Positions 43,223 through 56,875 of a stretch of DNA of 64,000 nucleotides are shown piece by piece. The notes under the pieces are model-generated. The model had not been told where the DNA came from. It ran no database searches and saw nothing but the letters and a program-made list of their open reading frames with translations. Source of the DNA: Arbacia lixula (taxonomy: Eukaryota > Echinodermata > Echinoidea > Arbacioida > Arbaciidae); the NCBI GenBank assembly GCA_963669155.1, contig OZ022584.1, positions 14,238,179-14,302,178 on the forward strand, read 5' to 3'. Numbering within the stretch: position 1 is the stretch's first letter; every line of letters begins with the position of its first letter. Both the position numbers and the translations under genes were made by a program.

Positions 43223-45339
43223 TTTCGCATTATCTCATTACTCGCTACTACTTATCGTTGATTATATCTTTCTTTTCACCTTGCTTGTGTTTTTTTCCTG
43301 CTCTTATATCGATTTCTGTTATAAACTACCTTTCTTCATTATATGTCATGAACATGCGTTGGGATGATTATTTGTATATCATTACAATGGTTTTAAAGAC
43401 TAACTGGGGATAAATATAGCTAAGTGAAGTCTACTTGCTTAGTGAGAGTAACGATAAAGGATTTGTCCCAAACGCATTTCATTTCTCGCGAATCTTCCTG
43501 GTGAAGTTTACATTATCATTATGATTACTATTTCGACCTCATTCTCATTCTAGCTCCTATTCTATTGCTTCTACCTCTAACATCATGTGTGTGTCTACGT
43601 GTCTGAAACGTACATCCTTTATTTCGCGCGTTTATATTATACTCTGCAAAAACATATTTATTGATAACGGAATTGAGCGAATACTGCCCCAGAATTCCAT
43701 CTTGGGTGCGAGCTGGGGTTGATAATTCATTTTCTCGACGACCATTGATTCCCATGCCATGGTCACGTCGCATTCTTGGCGACTTTCCCGCTTGATTTAG
43801 CGGGCCTGTGAGTAGTAGAGAGGCTCGAGCCCAATTAGACACGCTACGAAAACATGGCACATGGAGAAATTTTGACTGCATCTAAAGGTACACCTGTCAA
43901 TAGATCACAACCTTCCCTGAAAGGGCAGCTGATGTCATGGATTGCATTGGTCATGACTTGACGTGGGTATGGTGCAAGGGCAAAATAACAGTGACATCCC
44001 ATAGAATAGAAGAAACGTGTCTAAAAGCATTATTTTCATGATGACATGTTGTGTAACTCTTTATGTGTGATGTGTGTATTTCTCGCATTTCTCGCATTTA
44101 ATACACACACATCCAACAGGGCATCATTCATTTGGCACATGAACGGTTCATTAGAAATGTACTTATTGTACAGTGCATTGCATATGCGTTACTTTCTTCC
44201 ACATTCACTCAAGTATTGTGGCCATTTTTTTCTTATATCTTCTATTAAAGGAATGCTATTATAATTGTGTATAATTTAATCTGAAAGCAGAATATCGCGT
44301 TTATTTGTGTGTACGCATGACATTACCAACTGAGAGAGTAACCCCTCTCCCCCACCCCTCGCTACCTCAAATTTCCAAGCTCTAAGAGTATTAGCTTGAA
44401 CTTGCTGTCTGATACAAATTCCAATGGTATAAACATCCGCATGTAAGTAGATAAATGAAATATGGTTGGTGCGTCCCACTGTTGACTGCCCGTGCCAGAG
44501 CTATAAATTAGTCGGATATATCAAAACGAGTAAATGTAGGTCATTGGCTAAACAGGCTATATTAATGTTTAAAGGAGTCGCCCGTTGTGGCTAACCTTTC
44601 GCTTGTCTTCTTTTGAAGGCGAACAACACGCGCAGGCTTGAACCAGCGAACGAATTGCCCGCTTTTGATTAGGTTGCCTTACCGTGTAAACGGGGATATA
44701 TGTACAAGCTTTCATACTGTTTCGTGATCAGCAAACAAAATTACGAATAGGTTTGGTGGGGGATTCTTATTATTTTGTTTCCCTGAGAATATTCGCATCG
44801 AGAATTGTAGGTCAATGATGATTTGAGGGGAGAAAAACCAGAAGCTGTGAAAACAAACAATTAGGAAGCACTTGCCGCAGAATCCATCAATGGCGTGTCG
44901 GCTGCCAATTAGCTCTCTCATTACGATTATGACGAAGATGTGCTGTATGTCATTAGCGTTTTCAAGACTGGGTATTGTAAGGCTGATTATGTTGGAGAAA
45001 CATTTACATGAGTCCCTCTCATGTTGATATGTTCGAAATTACACCCTTCACGACACATTTTAAATAACCCTTCTAGTCCCTCATGTAATAAACTATGTCG
45101 TTATTGATTTCAGACTGTCATTCTGGGGTACTGAAAGAGTCAAACAGCACTGGAAGACCGTGCACCGACGGTGCTATAAACACGTAGTATATACGTTATG
45201 AAAGTGATACTTTTCATGTCACGTAACTAATTATGTCATATTTAACAGCTGTTTACGTATATATGACTAGATTGGATAATTATGATTACCCACGCAGAGA
45301 ATATGTTCGTGAATGTATTTTGGAGAGCTCATCATATAT

Positions 45340-45345
45340 AAATAA

Positions 45346-45432
<87 letters not shown>

Positions 45433-45450
45433 TAAAGAGAGAGAGAGATT
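45340..45450. repeat. (TA)n-(GA)n compound microsatellite
   Basis: A TATA-rich run passing into a GA run. Confidence 0.95.
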
Positions 45451-46919
45451 TGCGAACAGTTATCTGACACACCGTTGATCAGAACAAAAAGTCCTAGTCA
45501 CACCAAAACTTCTCACACTAAAGTTGAGAAATCAACCCATATACAAACTTCACGACCGGGATGGAAGTGCTCGAGAGTTTACCATTTTACCTCTTTTGAG
45601 TATTCACTCCTCTAGCGAAAGCCCCGTGATATTACTTTCAAGGGCTCACTGAACTTTGAAGACTTATGTCAAGAATTGTGTTAGTGATTTTGTAGACGAC
45701 GATGTCTCCATTGATTGCCAAAACGAATTTGCAAGGGCCAAAGGCATGATGGACTTTGACTGATCGGAGGTAATAAGCTTCACTGCGCGGACTCCCTTTC
45801 CCGAATAAACACTAGCAAATTATTTGGATAACGGAGCAGATTCTTCGGTTGAGTTTCTTTTTAATGATAGAAATATAAACGATAAGCGTAGATCGTCTGT
45901 AAATTATACAGATATGTTCACACCATCATGTGGGCGACTGTCTCACGGCAGTATCGGTTACTGCCGAACGATGCCTGTAGTTTAAAGTATTTTTGTATTT
46001 AATATGTCATTTGAACTTTCGGACGATATTACTTGCCAGTCACCAACTGAACATATGAATATGGATTCAGATGGATTAAGCTACAATGCATGATTATGCG
46101 TTTATAACTGAAATGAATGATAAGCGAAAGCGAGAGGCAGGTATGGGAATAGAGGTCTATTTCTTGTCATAACTGCGATGGAGAGGGGGGGGGGGTAGGA
46201 TTAGGAGTCCTCGGGGAGGAAGAGGAATTTTGATGAAATTGACATTGCAAAAACAAAAGGGTCTTTTTAAAGATTTATTCATGAAGATGATATTTTACAC
46301 ATACTGAAATGAGTATCTACGACATGAATGTAGTCCTCATTCGCTATGATTGCATGACCTTCCAAGATAGACTCTCACGGATGTTGCAGTAATTATTACA
46401 CCGCTGATGCGCAGTATGCCAACGACAGTTGTATAATTATAATCCAAGAACTAGTAAGATCTTGCAAGCGTGATTAGGAATATTTGCTTATCAATCGAAG
46501 TGAACTGCACGATTAGAAAAGAGAGGCATTAAAGAGGAAACGCATGAATTGAGTGGGGAGTAACCGAAAGGGGTGTATGTGGTGAATCAAGAGGGGACAA
46601 TCCACAATGTTAATGTATGTATGAATTAATACAGTACATTCAGATCAAACATATATACGTTATTTACCACGTGACTATTGTGTCGAGGCCTCAGTTATGG
46701 TCATGGATAGGGGTAATTGTTGTCCGTGCCTGAATTTAACCCAGTCGTTAAAAAGGGTAAATTAGACCATTATTAACTAATGTTAGCTCATCATCATGAT
46801 CGATAATCTACTTCCACTGCACTATTTCTTCTATTTTTTCTATTTTTTTCTATTTTTCTTATTTTTTTCTCCTTCATGCCTTACTCACCCAAATCCCCAA
46901 TCTCTACCTCAGACCCCCC

Positions 46920-46922
<3 letters not shown>

Positions 46923-46959
<37 letters not shown>

Positions 46960-46960
46960 T
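46923..46960. repeat. (CA)n microsatellite
   Basis: About 18 CA units. Confidence 0.95.
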
Positions 46961-47639
46961 GTCTCAGATCGGATTAGACCAAGTCGGAACCTGCCCCTTC
47001 TTTGTATATACTGGCACGATTCAATGTATGGGCCTTCAGTATCACTCACCGCTTTAACTGTGTTCTTGTTAACGTTCTGCTGACGCGGCAGAGAAACATC
47101 GCGCTAGGTTATTTCCGTATAACCATTACCATTTCCCCCTTATTGAGTAACCATTCTAAGCATATAGAAAGATTTATATTAAAATAGAGGATAGAAATGC
47201 GATTTCTAAATTTATAAATTCGGAAGTGCACGTATCCGGCTAAAAATGAAGATAAGTAGGAAAATTCACGTAGTAATTACACCAATCCGCCTTGGAGTGT
47301 GTTGATACAGGGTCACTGATGACAATCATGATCTAGGACGAGCAATGAATGGACTTGCCACGTCAAGTGTTATTAAAACTACTCTTGCTCCTCGCCCCAT
47401 CTCACCTTTATTAAATAAATTTGGCCAGAGGTGACGCGACATTCACCGGACCGCGATCTCCTAATTTGTCATCTGCGCTTTTTTTTGCGCCCCCCTCCCC
47501 TCCCCTCCTACACAATTCCCTTCGCCCTCTCTCTCTCTCTTTCCTTCTGATCCTCCCCGACTCTTTACCTTTTGTTTGTCTCTCCACGCATCCTAGTCTT
47601 CCGTTTCTTCGTACGATCCCCACCTCCCTCCATTCCTTT

Positions 47640-48010
47640 TCTATTGAACCTCTCTGCCTCCCTCTCACCTCACCCTTTCCCCTAACCCTATCCGCCTCCC
47701 TCTCACCCTTTCCCTTAACCCTATCCGCCTCCCTCTCTCCTTTCCCCTAACCCTCTTCGCCTCCCTCTCACCCTTTCCCCTAACCTTTTCTGCCTCCCTC
47801 TCACCCTTTCCCCTAACCCTCTCTGCCTTCCTCTCACCCTTTTCCCAACCCTCTCCGCCTCCCTCTCCCTTTCACCTAACCCTCTCCACCTCCCTCTCAC
47901 CCTTTTCCCTACCCTCTCCGCCTCCCTCCCCCTTTCCCCTAACTCCCTCCACCTCCACCTCCCTCTCCCCCTTTCCCCTAAACCTCTCCACCTTCCTCAC
48001 TCCCTTTCCC
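47640..48010. repeat. pyrimidine-rich minisatellite, unit ~30-36 bp
   Basis: At least nine imperfect copies of a unit reading CCTCCCTCTCACCCTTTCCC then CTAACCCTCTCCG. Almost no purines on the + strand apart from AACCC and single G positions. The long open frames over it are artefacts. Confidence 0.85.
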
Positions 48011-48767
48011 TATTTTATATATACCATCCCCACTCCCTGTCTTTCCTCCGCTCATCCGCCCACCCTCCCCCCTTCCGTAAGTAAAATGCAACACAAAAGG
48101 CTATAACCATCGACAGAGAAAAAAATGTTACAGAGATGAATGACCCTTGACGGAGATGAGTATGTGTAGATGCGTAATAATGATAAACAAACTAGTATAT
48201 AATAACGAGGACATGATCAATTTCTAATAATGGAGGTGCTTAAAGCACAATAAAAGGGAATAGACTAGCGACGAGTGGCCATCTCTACTTCTACTTTGCC
48301 TCATAGGCAATACAGAACGGCTATAACAAGAGCATGTAACAGAGGCAAATGGTACTTGATGGAGATAAGTAGGTCTAAATACGCAAGTCAAAAAGTACAA
48401 ATAAGTGTAAACGAGCGATAGCGTGCAAAAAACTGACGTGTTGACTTCCCAGAAGAAAACGGAGTATAAAAAAGTGAAGAGCAACAATAATGTTAAAAAT
48501 GTGTGATTAAGTACGTGTTGCGTAAGAGTGTACAAGGTAATACACTTATTCCGCGACCTGGATATTTCAATGTGACAGTAGTGCTTCAAGGAGTTTGCAA
48601 GTCGTGGAAAATAGCTTGTTTACTATTGAAAGATCATAACACGTTACTCTCTTCAGAACCATGAGAAGGTTGGGACAAATTCTCTTTAAACTTGGCGCTT
48701 TAACTTGCATAAATATGGTCAATGGAACCAATTAACTTTATAGTATGGGCTCACATTTGATCTGGGT

Positions 48768-48918
48768 CCCGTAACATAAAGGTTTGCAATCAATCGCAAA
48801 TTTGAAAGACGAATTCTTATTGGCTACTGGTCAGTCTTTTGAACAAAAAGCGCATGCAACAATGGTGTTGATTGGCCATTGCCATTTTGCGATTGATCGC
48901 AAACCTTTATGTTACGGG
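48768..48918. mobile_element. 151-bp palindromic MITE-like element
   Basis: Ends are 33-base near-perfect inverted repeats beginning CCCGTAACATAAAGGTTTGC (one mismatch). The inner end of each arm, TTTGCGATTGATCGCAAA, is itself palindromic. No coding frame inside. Confidence 0.85.
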
Positions 48919-51900
48919 CTTCTGGTGAGCATATTACTGCAAAACTGGTACACTACAATACAGTATATGGATCACTTAACTAATTTAAAGGTCAAACAGT
49001 GAAAGATTAATAATACTTCTCCAAAGGTTGCCAAACATGGGCCAATATTTGTTTTTACTTTATAATTTATGATTCAATTCAGTACATTGGCATGATAGAG
49101 ATAGAGATGATAATATCAGCAGAGTTGTTTCAAAACAAAATCTTGATAAGAGCATTATCAGCTAATTCTAGCAAGACCTGATACACTATACTATCTCACA
49201 GCTGAAGTTGAGGTGAAAAATTAACAGGTCGAATCAGTACGAGGTCATAGATCAACAGCCAGTAAAACAAGTATGATAACTTTCTCGATAATAAATTCGT
49301 CAAACCAAATTGATTTATTGCACTTAATATGCACTTTTTGCACTGATGGTGTAAACGAGTTTCAATTATGAATCGAAGATAATCTGTCGAAGTTAGAAGA
49401 GCATTACAGCTCTGATTCATGTGTTAAGTATATTAGCGTTAAATACATATGAGGAACGCTTGAACGCGGAGACATATATCGCAGTTGCGTGAAGTCAAAT
49501 TGCTCTAGGCGTTGATTGGCTCACTTTGACGAATATCCTCCAAGATGTGATAAAAAAAAAGGGCACTGTATACCGAACTGTGTCAGGCAGTAAGTTCACC
49601 CTTTCTCAAAAATAAAGTTCAACATCATCATTCACGCGGCCTCCTCCAGAATTTAAATTGCTCACACATTTCGCATTTCCTTCACAGCTGTTTATATATA
49701 AAATTATGATTTTTATATCATACTACTATATAGTACTTACGTCCGTACGTTCATGTAGTGTTTTATTACTCAATTTGTTGATAAATTGATGACGTTATAA
49801 AATACGAAAGATGAGATATGGGGTGGTGAGGTTATATAACATTAGACATGATCATGATGATAACTATAGACCAACAAACTCATTACTTTTGTGTCTGTGA
49901 AACTGGAGTGAAGCCTGTGACCAATAAGTACCATCAGTCTGATCAGCGGCAGGGATAAAGTAAAAAAGCCCGACTGTAACCTTAATTAGTTCATCTATAC
50001 TTAAACAGGCTCATAAATATTTATGAGTACTTATCTGATGCATATTGGCCACTCCTGCTTGCACTACGACCTGCACTTTTACCTGCTATCAAGGTTTAAC
50101 ATCAGCTCAAAAACTTTTCAGCAAACACTCATATCAAATCTTTTCTTTCCTTATTTGGATTTTAGTTCTGCTTCTTTCAAATCCATTTTTGTTCTTCAAC
50201 AAGCGATCCTTTGCGACACAACGTGTAAGTTAAAAACAAACGCTTACAAAAGCAGGGACAATACCATTATGTTAAATTGGCATTTTTTCACTGAGAAGTT
50301 CTCTCTTTTGTATTACCCTGAACTACACCTCTTCCAATTTTGAAAGTGCTAGTTCTCGCTTTGCTTAATGCTCCACCATTACTGAAATTGGTCAAACACT
50401 TATGAATAATAATCGTACATTTTCTTGTGAGGATTTCTATATATCTCTCCATTCCTTCAAAGGGAATAGTGATGCCGATATTCGACCTTGTATTTCTAAA
50501 TAGGTGCTTCCACGTCTAATCACCGTCATTCAGATAATATATTTTTTATTCCACATAAAATATGAAATTTAATCATCCAAAGTGACAAATATCGCAAGCG
50601 GTGAAATACCCGATCGCAGACCTAGTATATATGTCATTGTTTTAAAAAATTTGACCGTTTTTCTGTCTTATATGAAGGTTATCTCACTGCGGAATGTTAC
50701 AGGGAATTAATCAATTCTTTTTAGGGTTTACAGGATGAGGCACATTCAATCAGTTATTGTGTTGTCGGCTAGGAACTTTAGTGTGTCATAAGCATACATT
50801 TAATAATGAGTCAGAAATATAGATACAAATATTGATCATTTCTAACTATAACCAGGGATATTGGAATATCCATCTGCAGGAACCCCATTCTCATAGTACG
50901 TACGCAATAGTAATTTCAAACGGCGATATGTTTACAGCGAATACATGGCAACGCGACGGATATATATTAATAACTCATAGAAATATTGACAATTTATTAT
51001 TCATGATAAATATAGCAACAAATTACAACTAAAGTTGAGGAAATAAGCGATCGTGGCCATCGGCTTGCTCATTGTGTTGCCCAACGGATATTTGATTTCC
51101 AAATGCAACGGCACCATATCGTCTTATAATTGCTTTCACAATATTTGATATTCACTCGCATGTAGTGCGGGCCATGCTGCCTCCGTGACCTTATTCTATT
51201 GTCATTCTTGAGAGTGCAAACATATACTTACGTTAAATGGCAAGGAGCGACCCGTCACAAATAAGGGGAGACATTATATGTCTAATGGAAAAACGAGGAG
51301 GAGATGAGGAGGTGTGGGAATGAGTCAAGAATGGAAGGATGCGCTCGGGGATGGACACGCCGGGCAGACGGGGTGGGATGGAAGGAGAAGGGGTGGATGT
51401 TGGGGAAAGTAATAATGAGGAAATTAGCCGAGGGGATTGAAAGGGGGGAGAATCGACACGATGGGAGGAAGGAAATGGCATGGAATGGGAGAGAAGGGGG
51501 GAGGGGAGGGAGGGATTGAAGAGGAACGGACGCAATATCCGTAATCTGGTGATGTGATTCTTGCGCGAGGCGGGATGTGTACGTGTGTATATGATGAGTG
51601 TGTGCGTGTGTGTGCGTGCGTACAGGCATACGGCGTGTACGGGCGGGCTGAGCAGCGCCCGGGCTGGCGGAACGACCTTTACTCGTCGAAGCCAAAGCTG
51701 ACGGAAGCACAATCTGAAAATGACATTAATTAAATCGAGTCTGGCAAAGGTCTGATTCGAGTTGACGTTTGCGGAGTATACCCAGCGGGCAGGAAGAGCA
51801 GTAAGCATGCTCAACTTACATCTTGATTTAGACGAATCGAGGATCATTGTCGTGATTGCGCTATCATCTGCCTCATGTCTTTGTTCTGAAGTGAGAAAAA

Positions 51901-53083
51901 AACACAGCTACATCCACAGATCCTGTTTCGGCTCATCATGTGATTAGTGTCAACTTCGTCACTTAATTTGTAATTTCGGGAAAGCGGGTGTCACGTCTAG
52001 ACTCCTTTGCCTGTCATGTAGATAGTGCAAATATAAAAATATATAGTTTATTATTGAATCTCGATATTACGCGTTCCGCTAAAAATATACACAGGCGTAA
52101 TACTGTGGGTGTATATCGATATTGAGCGCTATAAATGTGCTCAGGAGAAGTGGGTCAAGAACTAAATAAAGTTTCATTCGAGTTTAAATGACTAAGTATT
52201 TACTGAGAACAATTGCACATGGCTCATCACACTTCTGACGGTACGTCAGGAAATCAAATTTTGCAGTTAACTTTATTTTTCCTTGTACTGCTTTTGGTGT
52301 TTGTATCGTCGTCAGCGTACTTTAGAAATATTGCTTCTACGAAAGTGATGTTTATAACAAAGCGGAAATACGGAATAGTGGGTGTGAACAGAAAGTCAAT
52401 CAAAATACATCATTTAATGTAGCAAGGGAATTAATGTCTTATCATTATGTTCATTATCGCATATCTTTAATTCCATGCAAATCATCGGACGACACGGAAA
52501 CTATGAAAAACATGAAACACATTATTGCAACGACCGATTGTACATTGGCGTTTGTTCGATTCCTTGTTGTAGCGCTGTGAAGGTATGTAGGTATAATGTT
52601 TGATATTTCCCCAACAGATGTACATCCACTATGTTTTGATCGAAGACATGCATACGCTTGGGAGGAATCACGTGATAATCAGATGCGATAAACAGGCACA
52701 ACATACAAATTTGTGCAGCCGTTCATCAGGCGGTGCGCTGTGATGTAAGCGAGGCTGAATAGGAGCTTTGCGTGTGTTGTTATTCAGCTAGAATAGTCAC
52801 AATGCATGCGATCGATGCAGATATGAAATAATTCATGGCTGCATTCCTAGAGAACATGTCATTGCACTACATGAGCCTGGCAACAACCGCCAACTTCATT
52901 CAAACAAACGTGACCACAGAGTTCTTCTCAGGGACGTAGGTAGTGGGGATTGTGGGGATAACTTGTACGATCCCCCTCCCCCCCCCCCCCTTCACCATTT
53001 TCACACGCACACAAACACACTTTTTAGTAATGGGGAACAAAGATAAGGATAACACAGCTCTAATGAATTTAGAATTCGAAGTG

Positions 53084-53088
<5 letters not shown>

Positions 53089-53116
<28 letters not shown>
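53089..53116. repeat. (TA)n tract
   Basis: A short pure TA run. Confidence 0.9.
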
Positions 53117-53122
<6 letters not shown>

Positions 53123-54660
53123 TGTTCCCTTTTCTTTATTATTTCTTCCGTGCATTCACGCGTGGTTCTTAAGTGGTGATGGGGTAGGGATGTCATGATA
53201 GACAGGGGAGGTGGCGGGGATGGGAGGGGAAATCGTGTCATAATGAAAAAATACAATCTTGTAATCAGTAACCTACCTATAATATTAATAATATTCCAGA
53301 CAATTCATGAATAATAAACAACTTTTTTATTCCTTGCGAAAATGCATCAAGTATTAAACCCTATGCGGAATCTCTTCCGACGTCCCCGACACAAATCACT
53401 GTAGGGAAAATATTTCGGCGCTCTTGATTTGGTAAGGTTTTCAAAACTCAACCATTTGTCGGAGATAAATTTCTTTACTTCGCTTTCCAGAGTTACGTGC
53501 TTTCTTATCATATTGACAGGATGATTATAAAATTGCTATAATTTCATTGCACTGGTGTTTCATTAGCGACTCCTTCTTTGTGTATCGATGCAAAATCCAC
53601 CCAAGAATTTGTGTCGTATAAACGAGAAAATGTCATTTCAGTAAATGTCGTCTTCGACAAACTGTCTGCAGGTCCGACTTTGTCCTTGTCGCGTATTCCA
53701 TTAGCGCAACAGGGAGCGACACACGGTTAATGACTACTGTATTTTGAAGAGAAACATCAACATCAATATTCCCAAAAGGTTCATTGTGCTTAAGGGAGAG
53801 TCAGAAATCTGTATCATCACGTCCCCGCCCTAGACAAAACCGAGAACGTTCACAAATCTCGGCCATGGCTCATGTGTGAAATGAATTTAGAACATTCAAT
53901 GTGCCCCGGGAACGCTTTCACGCATTGGCATGGTTGCTCACCACGAAATTAGAAGTAGCAGGAAGAAGATGGAGGGGTGTTATACAACCGGTAATGTCAA
54001 CAGCGATGCATAATGTCACACTAACGCATACTGTCGCACTAGAGTGCTCGGTACGAAAGCACGATTGATGAAATAAGTTATGGATACGACAAATGCGTTT
54101 TTGGACACCGAAGAAAATCCTGCAGCACTATTCGTGTCATTAACTTAAGAGATACAGGATACTATCGATGTAGGTTAGTAAATCGTAACGTCAATGAACG
54201 TTCAAAAGAAAAATAATTTACCTTAACTCGTCCTGCATTCAACGTGCCAACATCGATAGTGCCCTGTATCTGTAAAGTGAATGACAAGAATTGTTTTGCA
54301 GTATTTTGGCCAGTGTCTGAAAAAGCATGAATTGTTCTCTGAAATTCAATCGTGATTTCGTACCAAACACTAAGGTTATTACATTATGCGTCGCTGTAAC
54401 ATTACTGGTTTTAACATGGCATACGTTTCCTATTGCTCCGTTTTATATGGCTTATTTCTCGTCACATGACCAATTCGCATTCATTCGTGACATCTTCCAC
54501 CTCTCCAAAGTGTGGATTTTAAGATTGGCAATCATGGTTCAACGATTTAGAAAACAAATTTGGATGAAATCTCTTTCCATCCATACATCATTATCTCTGT
54601 CCTTGTTTGTTCCCTTTAGATCTGTGTCTCTTTCGCTGCGTCTTTGTCTCTCGCTCCCCA

Positions 54661-54722
<62 letters not shown>
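54661..54722. repeat. (CT)n microsatellite
   Basis: A C homopolymer followed by about 25 CT units. Confidence 0.95.
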
Positions 54723-54723
<1 letters not shown>

Positions 54724-55930
54724 GTATCTATCTTACTTGTTCTGCCCGTCTCTCTGTATATTTCTTACCCCTTTGGTTGAACCTTGCCTCTGTAAATCAA
54801 GAGGATATCTATTTCAATATGTATTCTTCAACTTTGAAATGGGGATCAATCTCCTGAGGTGAACATCACATCATATTCATTTTTTAAAAATTATCAATAT
54901 CCTGGTATTGTCTGATCAAATAAAAAAAACAACAACGACAAAGCAAAACTCTAGGCAACTCATGAATGGTTTTACTCTTTTTCTAAATTTCGACATCTAA
55001 ATTTCGACATATGCCATACATGCGATGTGTCTGGTTATTAGTATACTGAAAAAAAATCACATGTGTTAGGGCTATAAAGTAATGAACGTTAAAGTCATAA
55101 AATCCGCCGTGCCGGCAGTATTCTTGCATTATATAATCTCTTCTTCGTAATGGAATTCTTTTTCTGCTGCTTTCGTAATGAGTGCCTGGTAATGAGTTCA
55201 ATTTAATGAGTTTCAGGTAATGAAGAAATCGTGGCATTCTCACAGCTCGATATATCACTCTCAGGATTCAGGAATGCAGCAGAGTGTCAATCAGCCTTGT
55301 CTTCGTAACTACAAAAACACTCCCGTCTTCCCTCTTATGTTTCAATTATCCCCAATGCAGTCAGGTGGGCGATTTTCTACATTCTATTATCTTATTGCAG
55401 CCGTCATTAAAAAATGTAGCTGGATTAAAGATACATTGTCTGAAATCATAAAGTGATAAAAAATACATACGTTATGCAAGATATATAGAGCGATAGACTT
55501 TGAGTTTGATATAGGCAGTGAGAACAAGCGGGGGGATAAAAGAGATAGAAATATAGACAGAGAAATCTTAAGAGAAGAAGGATGAGCGGCAATGCGAGAT
55601 AGGAAGAAGGAAAGAACATTCCTTAAAAATTGATGATTATACACGATAATTGATGCATTTATCAGAAGTTATACGACAAATACAACAAGTGAAAGCGAAA
55701 TTAGAAATCGGTACAAAAATAATCAAATACCGAGAAGCTGATGTTGACATATATATAAATTCAAATGGCAAGTGTAAGGTCTTGCTTTAAAGAAAAAAAA
55801 ATGTTGCATAAAGAGACATTTGAAACATTCTAAACATTTCGCATGATGATGTAACGATAGAAATGCAAGATTTGTATATGCACAGGAGGAGGGAAAATTT
55901 TAAGCTGAGAATGTGTGGGCAGAGGACAGG

Positions 55931-55933
<3 letters not shown>

Positions 55934-55983
<50 letters not shown>
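55934..55983. repeat. (GA)n microsatellite
   Basis: About 24 GA units. Confidence 0.95.
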
Positions 55984-55985
<2 letters not shown>

Positions 55986-56807
55986 CATAATAGTGAGAAG
56001 AACTGTAAGAAAGAGATCGGATGATACATGGAAACGTGGTGGGTGGGGCGGGAAACGAGTAAAATAATTGCATGCGCTGGTTCCATCCTTATCGCGGTAA
56101 TTAGAGGTATTTGTGCATTGTCATGTGGATTAGCGTAGACGTCATGATTCAAAATAGCTTCGCCAGAAAACCAGATTTGATTTGCTTAACGAGAACATAA
56201 TGATTGTTTTCATAATAATAAGGCTTTGCTTAAATGTTTAAGAAAATGGGCATTACTGTAGTGGTCGTGATTACGGGACACGTAATAATGGAAAATCCAA
56301 TCTGCTGTCATCACGGAACTAGATCTCGTTAGATTTCAGCCATTTTGTGAGGATTCCTCCCTCTAATCATGCTTATCCTGAAATCCACCAAGAGTTAGAT
56401 GTGTGACATCATTACTGGACTCATACTCACGACTATCGCTAGCCTATCTATATTATCACATTTTACCATATCCCATCATACCTTGCTTCTCAGATACTAA
56501 AATAAAAATGAAAATGGGTGGAAATAACATGTTCAGATTTATCTCCTGTGGAGGCAAAGTAGTTACTTCTTCGAAACTATTCTTTCTTGACGACTTCGTT
56601 CGATTTGCGTAGTAATGTGTGATAAACACAGATGCATTCCACCGAGTTGAAGAGTGTTCACATACGCTGATATCAGCTAAACATGTCGTTGTCTCTTGTT
56701 CTAACAGTCAACTTTACTAGTGTAAATGTACACTTAGATATGCTCACTGTGTTCATGATATCCATAATTTCGACATTACTCTCTTGAATAACACTATTTT
56801 TCATTCA

Positions 56808-56875
56808 CACACACACACACACACACACACCTACACACACAAACACACACAAACACACACACACATATATATATA
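56808..56875. repeat. (CA)n then (TA)n microsatellite
   Basis: CA units with AAAC interruptions, ending in a short TA run. Confidence 0.95.

Noticed and set aside
47421-47750. Open frames over the pyrimidine minisatellite
   Set aside because: Lack of stops is a by-product of the pyrimidine-rich repeat.
51233-51847. 204-codon minus-strand open frame with a Pro/Ser-rich C-terminus
   Set aside because: Composition follows a purine-rich low-complexity stretch and a GT tract; overlapping frames are equally open and no domain is visible.
54327-54857. 176-codon plus-strand frame with hydrophobic stretches
   Set aside because: A large part is translated (CT)n repeat; the remainder is AT-rich and featureless.
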